A stretch of DNA of 64,000 bases from Eriocheir sinensis (Eukaryota > Arthropoda > Malacostraca > Decapoda > Varunidae): the NCBI RefSeq assembly GCF_024679095.1, contig NC_066544.1:2498283-2562282 (forward strand), in the 5' to 3' direction. Position numbers and translations under genes: made by a program. This document shows, piece by piece, positions 47,529 to 58,153 of the stretch. The first letter of the stretch is position 1, and the number at the start of each line of letters is the position of its first letter. Below the pieces are notes generated by a model. That model worked only from the letters and a program-made list of their open reading frames with translations. It did no database searches and was not told where the DNA came from.

Positions 47529-47865
47529 GTGCCCATGAACGGCACGACACCACCAGCTCAAGGCTCTCATCACCAAGCTGCAAACGGAGGTCCGCACGCT
47601 CGAGGAGGACATCATATGAGCCTACGACGCCACTCCTCGTCACCGCACAGGCACTCCTCGTCACTGCACAGCCACTCCTCGTCACCGCACAGCCACTCCT
47701 TGTCACCAGATCACCACTCCTCATCACCCCGCTACCACCACCATCGCTCCACCTCTAGTAGTAGCCCCACACACAGCCCCGGCGTCTGCTACTACCACAG
47801 GAGGTTCGGAAAGGATGCCAGGAAGTGCACGTCTCCCTGCAGCCTCCAGGATTCTTCGCAACAGC
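47529..47865 (+). pseudogene. Ty3-2 gag C-terminus
   Basis: Ser/His-rich repeats (HSSSPHSHS) precede [14 protein letters not shown], the short Cys/His motif typical of the end of Gag in several arthropod Gypsy elements. A frameshift at about 47860 leads into the protease frame. Confidence 0.65.
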
Positions 47866-49289
47866 CCCGGCAGGCCCTGACAGCACAAAGCGTCCGCCAA
47901 CCACCTCGAAGCTGCTCCACATCTTCGATCCACTCTCCCGCACCAACTTCCTCATCGACACTGGAGCCGAAGTCAGCGTTCTTCCCGCCACACCAAGCCA
48001 GAGGTCCTTGCCAACCATCATTCGCCTCTACGCGGCTAACGGCATGGGGATCTTTGTCTTTAAGAAACAGACGCTCCAGCTTAACCTCAACCTTTGCCGG
48101 TCGTTCGAGTGGACCTTCTACGTGGCGACAGTTTCGCAACCAATCCTGGGCGCCGATTTCCTGACTCATTACCATTTCCTGATTGACCTCAGAAGCCGCA
48201 AGCTCCTGGATCCACTAACATCCATCTCCACCAGAACCAGAGCAGCAGCAGGAGAAAGCACCCACATCTCTACCGTCAGTGCAGACATCCGATTCGCGTC
48301 TCTCCTGAAGTCCTTCCCGACGCTGACGCAGCCACACACAGCCAACAATCCCATGAAGCACCACGTGACGCACCACACTGAGACAACCGGACCAACAACA
48401 TGCGCCAAGGCTCGCCGCATAGCTCCAGAACTCTACCAACAAGCCAAGGCCGAGTTCGAGTCTCTGATGAGCCAAAGTGTCATCTGCCCCAGCTCAAGCA
48501 ACTGGTCGTCTGCCCTCCATGTATTCCATAAGAAGAACGGTGACATAAGACCATGCGGAGACTACCGAGCTCTCAACTCGCGCACTGTCATGGATCGTTA
48601 CCCAGTGCCGAATATCCATGAGTTCTCCTCACAGCTTGCTGGCTCCACCATCTTCCCCAGGATCGACCTCATCAAAACCTTCCATCAGATTCCAGTCAAT
48701 CCAGCGGACATCCCGAAGACAGCCATTATTACACCTTTTGGCTTGTACGAATACGTCCGGATGCCGTTTGGCCTCAAGAACTCTGCCCAAACCTTCAAGA
48801 GGTTCATGGACGAAGTGCTGCGAGAACTGACATTCTGCTTCGCCTACATCGACGATGTCCTCATCGCCAGTCCTGACGCTGACACACACCGCCAACATCT
48901 AGAACAAGTTTTCACCCGTCTCCAGCTGGCAGGACTACGGCATTCAAATCAGCGTCGACAAGCCAGAGTTCGGTGCTACCTCTGTAGACTTCCTCGGCCA
49001 CACCGTCTCTCCTCCAGGCATCACTCCCATCTCTTCCCACTGCGACGCCATTCAACAGTTCTCGAAGCCGACAACTCAGCGCCAGTTCAAACAGTTCCTC
49101 GGGATGATAAACTACTACAACCGCTTCATTCCACGCTGTGCGCTCATCTTTCAGCCACTCTACTCCATGATCAAGCCCTGCAAGAAAGGCCAGTCCGTCA
49201 CCCTCACCTGGACTCCCGAAGCTGACGACGCCTTCCTCAAAGCCAAGGAGGCACTGAAGGCTGTTACCACACTCAGCTTCCCTACTCCA
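47825..49289 (+). pseudogene. Ty3-2 protease and reverse transcriptase
   Basis: Protease: [13 protein letters not shown] with the active-site DTG at residues 45-47. [40 protein letters not shown], and catalytic YIDD ([11 protein letters not shown]) at about residue 341. Near 48940 the frame shifts; the rest of the RT ([22 protein letters not shown]) continues in the next frame to 49289, where the DNA element inserts. Catalytic residues are intact but the frame is broken. Confidence 0.85.
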
Positions 49290-50313
49290 GGGGCGGAATC
49301 CACAAAGGCTTAGTGCGTAATTTTGGGCCCTTAGTGCGTAGTTTTGAGAACATCGAGATTCACAAAGCTCGCGTGGTAATAACTACCAACTAATCGATGA
49401 CGTCACGGGTTAGCGCGCGGATTTACAAACGTTTACCGCGCTCTGTGTGACACTAAATTTGTTGTTAAATAACTACTGCCTCGGAGCTGACGATAACGCT
49501 AACAATATTATCATATTTACGTATAAGTGCTTATAAATCGCGTTTTTCAATTTGAAATATAACTTTGCGAGTAGAGGAAGCCCATTTCTTTATAAAATGA
49601 TGAGATATACACACTTTGAGAGGTATATGATAAGTGTGGGCGGTATGGCAACACCCGGCCGGGGGATTGCCAGACCTCCCTCCTCCTTCGTCTTCCTACC
49701 TCCTCATCCATTCGATCATCCATCCATCTCTACATTTGTCCCTCCGTGGGACCATGGACCTTTGTCGGGTGACAGCCCATGAGTTGGGCTGCAGATATGG
49801 CAAGACAGTCTTAACTTTTCCTCGTTCCTTCCTTCCGTCCTTGTCTGCCTCGGTATATATATATGCTACATTATTTTTAATTTGCTCTCTTCCTGACTCA
49901 ATCTCCCCCTTATCTTCTTTTTCTTCCCCTTAAGCATGTTCTTAGATAACAAGACATCGAACAGCAGCGTTACCTTGACGTAAATGTGCAGCAAACAACG
50001 ATATAATTGTTCCTAGATTATGATTTAGTACAGTTTGCCTTTAAAAGAAAGAAAATGGGAAAAGAGAACGGGTTCTTTTGAACCAGCAGCTGGAGGGGCC
50101 TCCCTAGGATTGGCTGACGGTTTTGTGAACATGCTTGTGATTCGCCGCAAGGCCAATGACGTCATCAACCAATCAGCGGCCTCGCTGACTTAGCGCGCCT
50201 CTAACTACCATCTAAAGTTTGCTTTGTGAATCTGACGCTAACGTCGGGCGCTAAATCAATAGTGCGTAGTTATGTTAATTTGTAGTTAGTGAGTATGTTT
50301 GTGAATTCCAGCC
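49290..50313. mobile_element. DNA element of the GGAAYTCACAAA family, copy 1
   Basis: Starts GGGGCGGAATCCACAAAG and ends CTTTGTGAATTCCAGCCC-like sequence; read inward from the right the terminus is GGGCTGGAATTCACAAA. Nearly identical over ~1 kb to copy 2. It contains TGACGTCA at 49398 and 50157, the second flanked by ATTGGCTGA and CCAATCAGC. No transposase. The target duplication is unclear; the ends recall PIF/Harbinger, but this is a guess. Confidence 0.75.
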
Positions 50314-50500
50314 CAGATGCCACTACTTCCATCTCCACGGATGCCTCAGACACTGGCGTTGGTGGAGTCTTACAGCAGCACGTAAACGGAGCCTGAGACC
50401 CATTGCATTCTTCTCACAGAAACTCAACAACGCCGAAAAGAAGTACAGCGCCTTCGATAGAGAACTTCTCGCCATCTACAAGGCTGTCAAGCGCTTCAGC
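50314..50500 (+). pseudogene. Ty3-2 RNase H segment between two insertions
   Basis: Reads STDASDTGVGGVLQQHVNG, then after a frameshift FFSQKLNNAEKKYSAFDREL and LAIYKAVKRF. These are the first RNase H motifs (Asp in TDAS, Glu in DREL). Both sides are cut by the ~1 kb DNA elements. Confidence 0.8.
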
Positions 50501-51523
50501 GGCTAGATTCACAAAGGCTTAGTGCGTAGTTTTGGGCCCTTAGTGCGTAGTTTTGAGAACATTGCGATACACAAAGCTCGCGCGGTAATAACTACCAACT
50601 AATCGATGACGTCACGGGTTAGCGCGCGGATTCACAAAGTTTTACCGCGCTCTGTGTGACGCTAAATTTGTTGTTAAATAATTACTGCCTCGTGGGTGTA
50701 GTAAACGCTAACAATATTATTATATTTACGTATAAATGCTTATAAATCGCGTTTTTCAACTTGAAATATAACTTTGCGAGTAGAGGAAGCCCATGTCTTT
50801 ATAAAATGATGAGATATACACACTTTGAGAGGTATATGATTAGTGCGGGCGGTATGGCAACACCCAGCCGGGGGATTGCCAGACCTCCCTCCTCCTTCAT
50901 CTTTCTACCTCCTCATCCATTCGATCATCCATCCATTTCTACATTTGTCCCTCCGTGGGACCATGGACCTTTGTCGGGTGACAGCCCATGAGTTGGGCTG
51001 CAGATATGGCAAGACAGTCTTAACTTTTCCTCGTTCCTTCCTTCCGTCCTTGTCTGCCTCGGTATATATATGTGCCACATTATTTTTAATTTGCTCTCTT
51101 CCTGCCTCAATCTCCTCCTTATCTTTTTTTCTTCCCCTTAAGCATGTTCTTAGATAACAAGACATCGAACAGCAGAGTTACCTTGACGTAAATGTGCAGC
51201 AAACAACGAAATAATTGTTCCTAGATTATGATTTAGTACAGTTTACCTTAAAAGAAAGAAAATGGGAAAAGAGAACGGGTTCTTTTGAACCAGCAGCTGG
51301 AGGGGCCTCCCTAGGATTGGCTGACGGTTTTGTGAACATGCTTGTGATTCGCTGCAAGGCCAATGACGTCATCAACCAATCAGCGGCCTCGCTGACTTAG
51401 CGCGCCTCTAACTACCATCTAAAGTTTGCCTTGTGAATCTGACGCTAACGTCGGTCCCTAAATCAATAGTGCGTAGTTATGTTAGTTCGTAGTTAGTGAG
51501 TATGTTTGTGAGTTCCACCCCTG
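50501..51523. mobile_element. DNA element of the GGAAYTCACAAA family, copy 2
   Basis: Same orientation and almost the same sequence as copy 1. The left end is AGCGGCTAGATTCACAAAGG; read inward, the right end is AGGGGTGGAACTCACAAA. TGACGTCA lies at 50607 and 51364. Confidence 0.75.
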
Positions 51524-52563
51524 GATACTTCGTCGAAGGCCGGGAATTTCACATTTTACACCGACCACAAGCCTCTTGCCACAACTTTCATGAACAACAA
51601 GTCTACCTACACTCCCAGGCAGCTGCGCCACATTGACTTCATCTCACAATTTACGACAGACATCCGGTACGTAGGCGAAGACAACATCCCCGCCGAAGCT
51701 CTCTCCCGCAACATCTTTGCAATATCCTCCTCCCTCATCGATTATGCCGCCATTGCTGCAGACCAAGTTGACGCCGCCGAGCTGCAGCAGTCGGTCGAAG
51801 ACATAACAACGGACACCATCGCCAGAGCCTTCGTCAACACCTGGGTGTCACGCTTCTGTACACCTCTCAGCCTCACATCTGACCGTGGAAGCCAGTTCGA
51901 GTCGAGCCTGTGGGACAAGGTCATGTCCATCCTGGGGATCAAGCGTATCAGAACCGCCAGCTACCATCCTCAATCCAATGACCTTGTCGAACGCTTCCAC
52001 CGCCAACTCAAGGCCTCGCTGGCAGCAACGATACAGGACCGCAGCGACTGGACCTCAACCCTGCCCCTAGCCCTCCTCGGCATACGGACGTCCCTTAAGG
52101 AAAACTTCGGCCACTTCTCTGCAGAGCTCCTGTACGGCACCATTCTCCGCCTACCAGGAGAGGTTCTCTCGCCCACCACTCCTGGCCCTTCCAGTGACAT
52201 CCAGGACTACGCCAGGAACCTCAAGGACACCATGCAGAGACTCCAACCAGTGCCGCCGCGTACATCACCCTCCACGACGTTCGTGAGCCAGGACTTCGAC
52301 ACCTGCACACACGTGTTCGTGCGAGTGGACGCCGTGAAGAAGCCTCTTCAACAACCGTACGATGGCCCCTTCGCCATCCTCAAGAGGACGCACAAAAACA
52401 TCACCATTGACCGCCACGTCAAGTCCGACATCATCGCCATTGACCGGGTCAAGCCAGCGTATCTCCTGCGTCCAGATCATCCACCAACCAACACCGCGTC
52501 AGTGTCCCCTAATCCAGTACCCAAAGACAGTGTCCAGTGTAACAAAAAACAAACAAACATGTA
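51524..52563 (+). pseudogene. Ty3-2 RNase H end and integrase with internal deletion
   Basis: RNase H ends in FTFYTDHKPLATTF-like sequence and RYVGEDNIPAEALSR. Integrase then begins abruptly at DITTDTIARAFVNTWVSRF: the zinc-binding HHCC domain and the first catalytic Asp are missing, apparently by an internal deletion after AELQQS. The second Asp (TSDRGSQFE) and Glu (DLVERFHRQ) remain, 35 residues apart. The C-terminal YDGPFAILKR module is present. The integrase cannot be functional. Confidence 0.83.
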
Positions 52564-52793
52564 CAGTCACCTCTCGATTAACACGAGTTTAAATAACGCG
52601 TTTTTTTATATTTAACACGAGTTGATATTTAAGGAGATACGTTTAACCAAGGATTATATACCATAAGGATAGCTCACTAAGCTTTTGTTTTACCCACAAT
52701 GCACCGCGGATGACGTCACACATGTAAACAAATGGTGCTCGGCGGCAAACTGGGTCACTTCACTACGTTCTCACCGTAGCGTGCTCAGTGAAA

Positions 52794-52979
52794 ATGGTGA
52801 TTTGTGGTGTATATGGGTGTTACAGTGGCTCATCTGCGGAAAGTTGTCAAGGTGTTAAGTTCATTAAGTTTCCTAGAGACAAACACACCTTGAAGAAGTG
52901 GATTTTGGCCTGCAAACGAAAAGATAAAGTGAAGGTGAAGTCTGCGCGGGTGAGGTCCAAACATTTTTCAAGAAAGTGA
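52794..52979 (+). pseudogene. THAP-type zinc-finger N-terminus, degenerate
   Basis: Starts MVICGVYGCYSG, then FIKFPRDKHTLKKWILAC and RVRSKHF, 61 codons in all. The spacing matches the THAP DNA-binding domain: Cys-x4-Cys, the FP motif, the invariant Trp, and the final Cys-x2-His with HF. Here the last Cys is replaced by Arg. Several DNA transposases carry THAP domains, so this is probably the N-terminus of the family E transposase. It ends at TGA and no catalytic part follows. Confidence 0.6.
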
Positions 52980-53066
52980 TAACATTAAAGAAAAGCCAAT
53001 AAAGCTCCATAGTGAAAGTTTGGTAAAGGTAAATTCATTTAGTTAATAATTTGCATAAATATTATA

Positions 53067-54138
53067 CAACATGAGTCCTTGATTTGCACGATAGATGCGT
53101 TCCAGAAGGGAACGTGCAGAGTAAATTTCGTGCAATGTAAGGATGATCACCCCCAGTACTGGAGTAAACTGGGTAATTATTGAAAATCACTCCGCACCTC
53201 CAAAATACGATATTACGCCTCCATATTGTACTTAAGGGACGAAATACATGTCTCTTATCCATAATATGAAGGCGGAAAAACTTAAAAATAATGAAAAAGT
53301 GGTAAAGGTGGTGAAAAGGCATATTATACATACTCTACATACTGTTGTGCTGGAAGCTTCCCCCGACGTCCATGGGGCTCTAGAAGGCTCCGGGAAGAGC
53401 GAGCAGGGGGGCGGGGAGCAAAGCCTCGTGCGCTTTCAGGGCGCGGCCAGGCGCCAGGCGGGAAGTGTTGCCAACTCGCACATACTTTTGCTACATGTTC
53501 TTGTATGATCTAAAATATACTGTAACATTCTAGACTGTACCGTTCTGGATATATATAGGAGAAGAGGGCGAGAGGAGTCCAGTCCCAGTCATAGTAAGCT
53601 AGTGGTAAGTGAAGAGTCAGAGTGAAGTGTACTACTAAGGAAGAATATTAAACTACAGAAGTTGTGCAAAGTGTTTACATATCTCCCTCCCACGGAGTCT
53701 CCTGACGGCGACACGGAACCCAAGTAACACGTCCGGCATAACAATACACTATGTTAAAGGATGGGAGTTGATTGAGTAAACCTCGATCTCTTTGGAGTAC
53801 TACCACATGCTGGAGAATCCGATGGGCGCTTGGGAGCCATGGTTAATTGGTGGTAAGTTGATAACACACTGAACGAATGGGGAGAGAGACGCTACCACAG
53901 CCGTGCGTGGGTAAAGAATGAGCGGCCTGGGTGGCGGTAAACACAGCGGGTGGCGGGAAACACCTAGTGACGCCTGGTGGCTGCATTACTGAACTAAATC
54001 AGCCGCGCCAAACTTGATTTTCTTGAAATCGTGTTATTTTAAGGAATCTGTGTAATATGAGGAAAAAAAACCATATTTTTTGACACCGTGCTATTTTGAA
54101 TTCGTGCAATTAAAGTCGTGCAAATCAAGGACTCCCTG
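53067..54138. mobile_element. Family F TA-target element nested in family E
   Basis: Left CAACATGAGTCCTTGATTTG and right read inward CAGGGAGTCCTTGATTTGCA; both continue CACGA. TA at 53065-53066 and 54139-54140. Interior holds the solo LTR. Non-autonomous. Confidence 0.7.
53343..53743 (+). mobile_element. Solo LTR of the 31.5 kb Ty3 family, with 4-bp TSD
   Basis: A 401-bp copy of the LTR from TGTTGTGCTGG to GGCATAACA, flanked by ATAC on both sides (53739-equivalent left copy at 53339-53342, right copy at 53744-53747). A typical product of recombination between the two LTRs of one insertion. Confidence 0.92.
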
Positions 54139-54655
54139 TATATGTATGTATATAAAAAAATAAAAAAAATCCTTTCATTATATATGACAGGATTAGTTAT
54201 CCCTGCAAATTAAGTTGTAGAAAACTTATGTTAATAAAAGTTAAGAAAAAGTAAGCATCGATGGTAAACAGCAATATTTCTGCAGCTTTTTTACCATGTT
54301 TCTCACATTATTTATATTATTGTATACTATTAGCCAACACAACAACTGCCTAATTTAATTACTTATCCTTAGCAATCAAAAAAGTGCAAAATCTGACCAT
54401 GAATAAGAATAAATAAGGGTTTTCTAGTACATTTTATACCGTGAGGGGAGGGTGAGTGTTAACCAGATGACGCACCGCAGTCATGACATCATCGATGACG
54501 TTTCAGTGAGCTATCCTTATAGTATATAATAGTTGCGTTTAACTAACGCGATATGTTCGATTTAACACGAGTTTCATCGATGACGTCACCGAGCGGAGAC
54601 GCTGTCTCAGTCTGAAGCTAGCCGGCACTGTCAGTGGAATGTTTCTCTGGAATAC

Positions 54656-55060
54656 TGTTATGCCGGACGTGTTACTTGGGTTCCGTGTCGCCGTCAGGAG
54701 ACTCCGTGGGAGGGGGATATGTAAACACTTTGCACCGCTTCTGTAGTTTAATATTCTTCCTCAGTAGTACACTTCACTCTGACTCTTCACTTACCACTAG
54801 CTTACTATGACTGGAACTAGCCGCTCTCTCGCCCTCTTCTCCTATATATATCCAGAACAGTACAGTCTAGAATGTTACAGTATATTTTAGATCATACAAG
54901 AACATGTAGCTAAAGTATGTGCGAGTTGGCAACACTTCCCGCCTGGCGCTTGGCCGCGCCCCGCGGGGCCCGGACGAGGCTTTGCTCCCCGCCCCCCTGC
55001 TCGCTTCTCCTGGAGCCTTCTAGAGGCCTATGGACGCCGGGGGAAGCTTCCAGCACAACA
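54656..55060 (-). mobile_element. Inverted solo LTR of the 31.5 kb Ty3 family, unmatched flanks
   Basis: A 405-bp LTR copy in minus orientation. The left flank is ATAC (54652-54655), the right flank CTCT (55061-55064); they do not match each other, but they match the right and left flanks expected from the Ty3 element at 31500 after an inversion. At diagnostic sites it is a mosaic of the 5' and 3' LTRs of that element. Confidence 0.92.
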
Positions 55061-55573
55061 CTCTGTTCCCACTAGCACTCGTGTTGTTGTCGGGGCGTCA
55101 CTGCACACGCATGCACACATGGCACGGCACTTAGCACGACTGGGTGTAAGGGCGCCTCTGCACTCGATGTTCGCGGGGCGAGAAGAGGTGCTGACGGGCG
55201 TCGGGGGCCACTGCGGAGGGAGTGCAGCTGCAGGAAACGCCAACGGTGATACCGATGCCGCGGGGGTAAGAAGGCGTCGGCAGGGATGCCGGGAGCCACA
55301 GCGACAGGGGACTGGTGAGGTGGCTAGTGAACTGGTGTGTCGGGCTGGCGTAGGAGGAAGGCGGCCGTGGGAGCTGCGTGCGGCAGGGAGAGGCTGAGGT
55401 ACGGTGGTGAGTCGCCCGTAGGAGCGGGTGGCTGGACTGGGCGCCGTGGGCGGGGCAAGGTACAGCGGCGAAGGTGAGACAGCCGTAGGGGTGGCGTTGG
55501 AACGGCTGGCTGGGCCGGGCTGGGCTGGGCTTGGCGAGGTACTGGATCCTGCTGGCGTTGAGGTAGCCATGGG
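55061..55573. other. GC-rich, CpG-rich unassigned segment
   Basis: Base composition is sharply different from the surroundings. A Pro/Ser/Ala-rich minus-strand frame crosses it, but it looks like a composition artefact. It could be a promoter or first-exon region of a host gene, or part of an unknown element. Confidence 0.4.
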
Positions 55574-55789
55574 GAGGGGTGGGCAGGTACCGGTACCAGT
55601 ACCGGTACCAGATTGCTCGGTACCGGTACCAGTTGCTCGGATTTATTTATTGGATTTATTGATAATTCTTCATGTCCGATTTTTTTTTTAGGTTGCTAAT
55701 AAATATTGTTATTGTTATTAGACTATGATCGAGTACATCCATAATAACTATACATGCTATTTTTTTATCGAAAAAATAAATATTCACTT

Positions 55790-55863
<74 letters not shown>

Positions 55864-57361
55864 ACCACTCAGTGAGTGGATATCTCGGTGATATGGGTAC
55901 TCGACTACTCGATCATAGTCTAATAACACATAAAATATTTATTAGCAACCTAAAAAGAAAGAATCGGACATGAAGAATTATCCAGTAACTCAATAAATAA
56001 ATCAAATAATAAAATAATGGCTGTGATGGAAACAGAAAGCAGGACAAAATGGTGGGAACTTGGGGAGACGGTCAGCGGGGCAGTGACTCAGCGTCTACAA
56101 ACAGGGCCCATACCACAAGGAGGCGGGCGACCGCCGAGCGTCATTAAGATCCAAACGGTACCGGTACTAGCGGCAATGCGCAGTGCCGAGTGATCATGAC
56201 GCTTCCCGGAACCCGAGTGATCATGAAGCTTCGCGGTACCAGGTACCGGTACCGGGTACCGGTACCTGGTACCGCGAAGAATCGATTCCTCGCGGTACCC
56301 GGTACCGGTACCTGGTACCGCGAAGCCTCATGATCACTTGGGTGCCGGGAAGCTTAATGATCACTCGGCACTGCGCATTGCCGCTAGTACCGGTACCGTT
56401 TGGATCTTAGTGACGCTCGGCGCTCCATGTGGTATGGGCCCTGTGTGTAGACGCTGAGTCACTGCCCCGCTGACCGTCTCCCCAAGTTCCCACCATTTTG
56501 TCCTGCTTTCCGTTTCCATCACAGCTCCCGTTTCCATTATTTTATTATTTTATTTATTTATTGGAGTTACTGGATAATTCTTCATGTCCGATTATTTTTC
56601 TTTTTTAGGTTGCTAATAAATATTGTTATTGTTATTAGACTATGATCGAGTACATCCATAATAACTATACATGCTATTTTTTCATAAAAAAAAAAAAATA
56701 TTCACTTCATTCAGAGAGAGAGAGAAAGAAAGAGAGATTTACATAGATTTACATAGAAAATCAGACCACACAGACCCCTTGGTCCAGACTAGAAACCATG
56801 AACTAGCCGTGACCTGACACTGCCATGCCCCATCATAGCCAATGAGCTACCTGGCCCTGTTAAATCTGTAATCGAATACCCATAAAATCATGGTAAATCG
56901 CAATTAATATTACAATAAACTTATCAATAACCGTAATTTGTGGGCTGTTGATGCAAACCAGACGAAACCAACAAAACTAACCACTACCCTAAGCTGAAAC
57001 TAAGAACTACTATAGTCATTGTAATTGGTAGAGAATTTAAGTGATGATTAATTTGTTACGCATCTTTATCTCCTTTCCTATTTAACCAACTGCTCTTCTT
57101 GTCATATTCTGTGGTCTGTCCTTAAACCTAAATGATTTTACATTAATCAGAAGGCTCCTAAACGTAGCATTTCTACTCTAGTTAATATTAAGTTGAAGGA
57201 GAGAGAGAGAGTTTTATTTACAGGAAATTTATTTGGGAATTTCATCAGAAGTCATTAAGAAAAAAAAAACTCCTTCGGGTACCGGTACCGGTACTAACGG
57301 TACTTGAGTTTTCGGTACTGGTACTACAGGTACTCAAATTAACGGTACTTGCCCATCCCTA
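55574..57361. mobile_element. hAT-like palindromic element with near-perfect 8-bp TSD
   Basis: Left end GAGGGGTGGGCAGGTACCGG; right end read inward TAGGGATGGGCAAGTACCGT. Flanks GCCATGGG (55566-55573) and GCCATAGG (57362-57369) match at 7 of 8 positions. The interior is a large palindrome centred on GAATCGATTC (56279-56288), with arms of about 370 bp (55912-56283 against 56284-56655) rich in GGTACC. Includes (GA)n at 55795-55861 and CR1 3' UTR pieces at 56735-56790 and 57108-57200. No transposase. Confidence 0.82.
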
Positions 57362-57398
57362 GCCATAGGTCACGTGGTGACTCGTGAGGGCCGGAAGG

Positions 57399-57900
57399 TA
57401 GGGCCGGGTGGGCAGGTACCGGTACCAGCTTAGTGACGAGATTTTCTATTCTCTTTTTTCTATTACTCTCTCGGTCCCACACGTCCTTCTGCGTGTATCG
57501 AAACACACTAGAAAGTAATCACAACAAGGAGAGGGTATTCCCCGGCTGCCTGTGATTGAACCCGCGACCAGCGTGACGGGAGAGCCACTCCTTACCGAGT
57601 CGGCCAAAGAGGTACCCCACTGGCTAAGTGGGTTATGGGAGGCTCGTTCATCAGGCCGTCGCCGCACCACACCAGTACCGGTACTAACGGTACCAGCTAA
57701 ACGGTACGGTACCGGTACCAGATTGTTCGGTACCGGTACCAGATTGCTCGGATTTATTTATTGGATTTATTGATAATTCTTCATGTCCGATTTTTTTTTA
57801 GGTTGCTACTAAATATTGTTATTGTTATTAGACTATGATCGAGTACATCCATAATAACTATACATGCTATTTTTTTTATCCAAAAAATAAATATTCACTT

Positions 57901-57963
<63 letters not shown>

Positions 57964-57977
57964 CCACTCAGTGAGTG
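57399..57977. mobile_element. hAT-like element, right-truncated, with SINE insertion
   Basis: Starts TAGGGCCGGGTGGGCAGGTA. The GGTACC-rich terminal part is interrupted by a tRNA-derived SINE and resumes at about 57670. The usual module (CATGTCCGATTTTTTTTTAG, GACTATGATCGAGTAC) and (GA)n (57906-57960) follow, and it ends near 57977. Confidence 0.65.
57428..57668 (-). mobile_element. tRNA-derived SINE
   Basis: On the minus strand a tRNA-like head carries an A-box-like TGGCCGACTCGG (57595-57606) and a B-box-like GGTCGCGGGTTCAATC (57554-57570) at tRNA spacing, with a plausible anticodon stem GTGGC/GTCAC. About 120 bp of tRNA-unrelated body follows. A genuine tRNA gene is less likely because the acceptor stem is not clear. 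Confidence 0.6.
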
Positions 57978-58088
57978 AGTGTTTATTGTGGTGTGTATTA
58001 CGTGTTTCAGGTTATTCCACAGAGATTGATTGATAGTTATTGTTTCAGGTATTCTGAGGTATACAACAAAGGAGACGGGATCGAGGAA

Positions 58089-58153
<65 letters not shown>

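Larger units (their letters stand above)
47529..52563 (+). mobile_element. Second Ty3/Gypsy-type element, decayed, no LTRs
   Basis: A gag C-terminus and pol fragments in order, in three blocks (47529-49289, 50314-50500, 51524-52563). Two related ~1 kb DNA elements separate them. LTRs, primer-binding site and polypurine tract were not found. It is abruptly followed by another transposon end at 52564. Different from the 31.5 kb element in sequence. Confidence 0.82.
52564..54655. mobile_element. Family E TA-target element with THAP remnant, nested family F inside
   Basis: Begins CAGTCACCTCTCGATTAACA after TA at 52562-52563. Inverted sequences (ATAAGGATAGCTCACT near 52663 and its complement near 54515) show that the right arm extends at least to about 54588; the right terminus is lost at the solo LTR. 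Family F and a solo LTR are nested within. TGACGTCA at 52711 and 54581. Confidence 0.6.

Noticed and set aside
55028..55570. 180-codon Pro/Ser/Ala-rich minus-strand frame
   Set aside because: It runs from GC-rich DNA into a solo LTR; composition alone explains it.
57540..57610. A genuine tRNA gene
   Set aside because: The boxes and an anticodon-like stem are present, but no convincing acceptor stem and an extended body; SINE is preferred.
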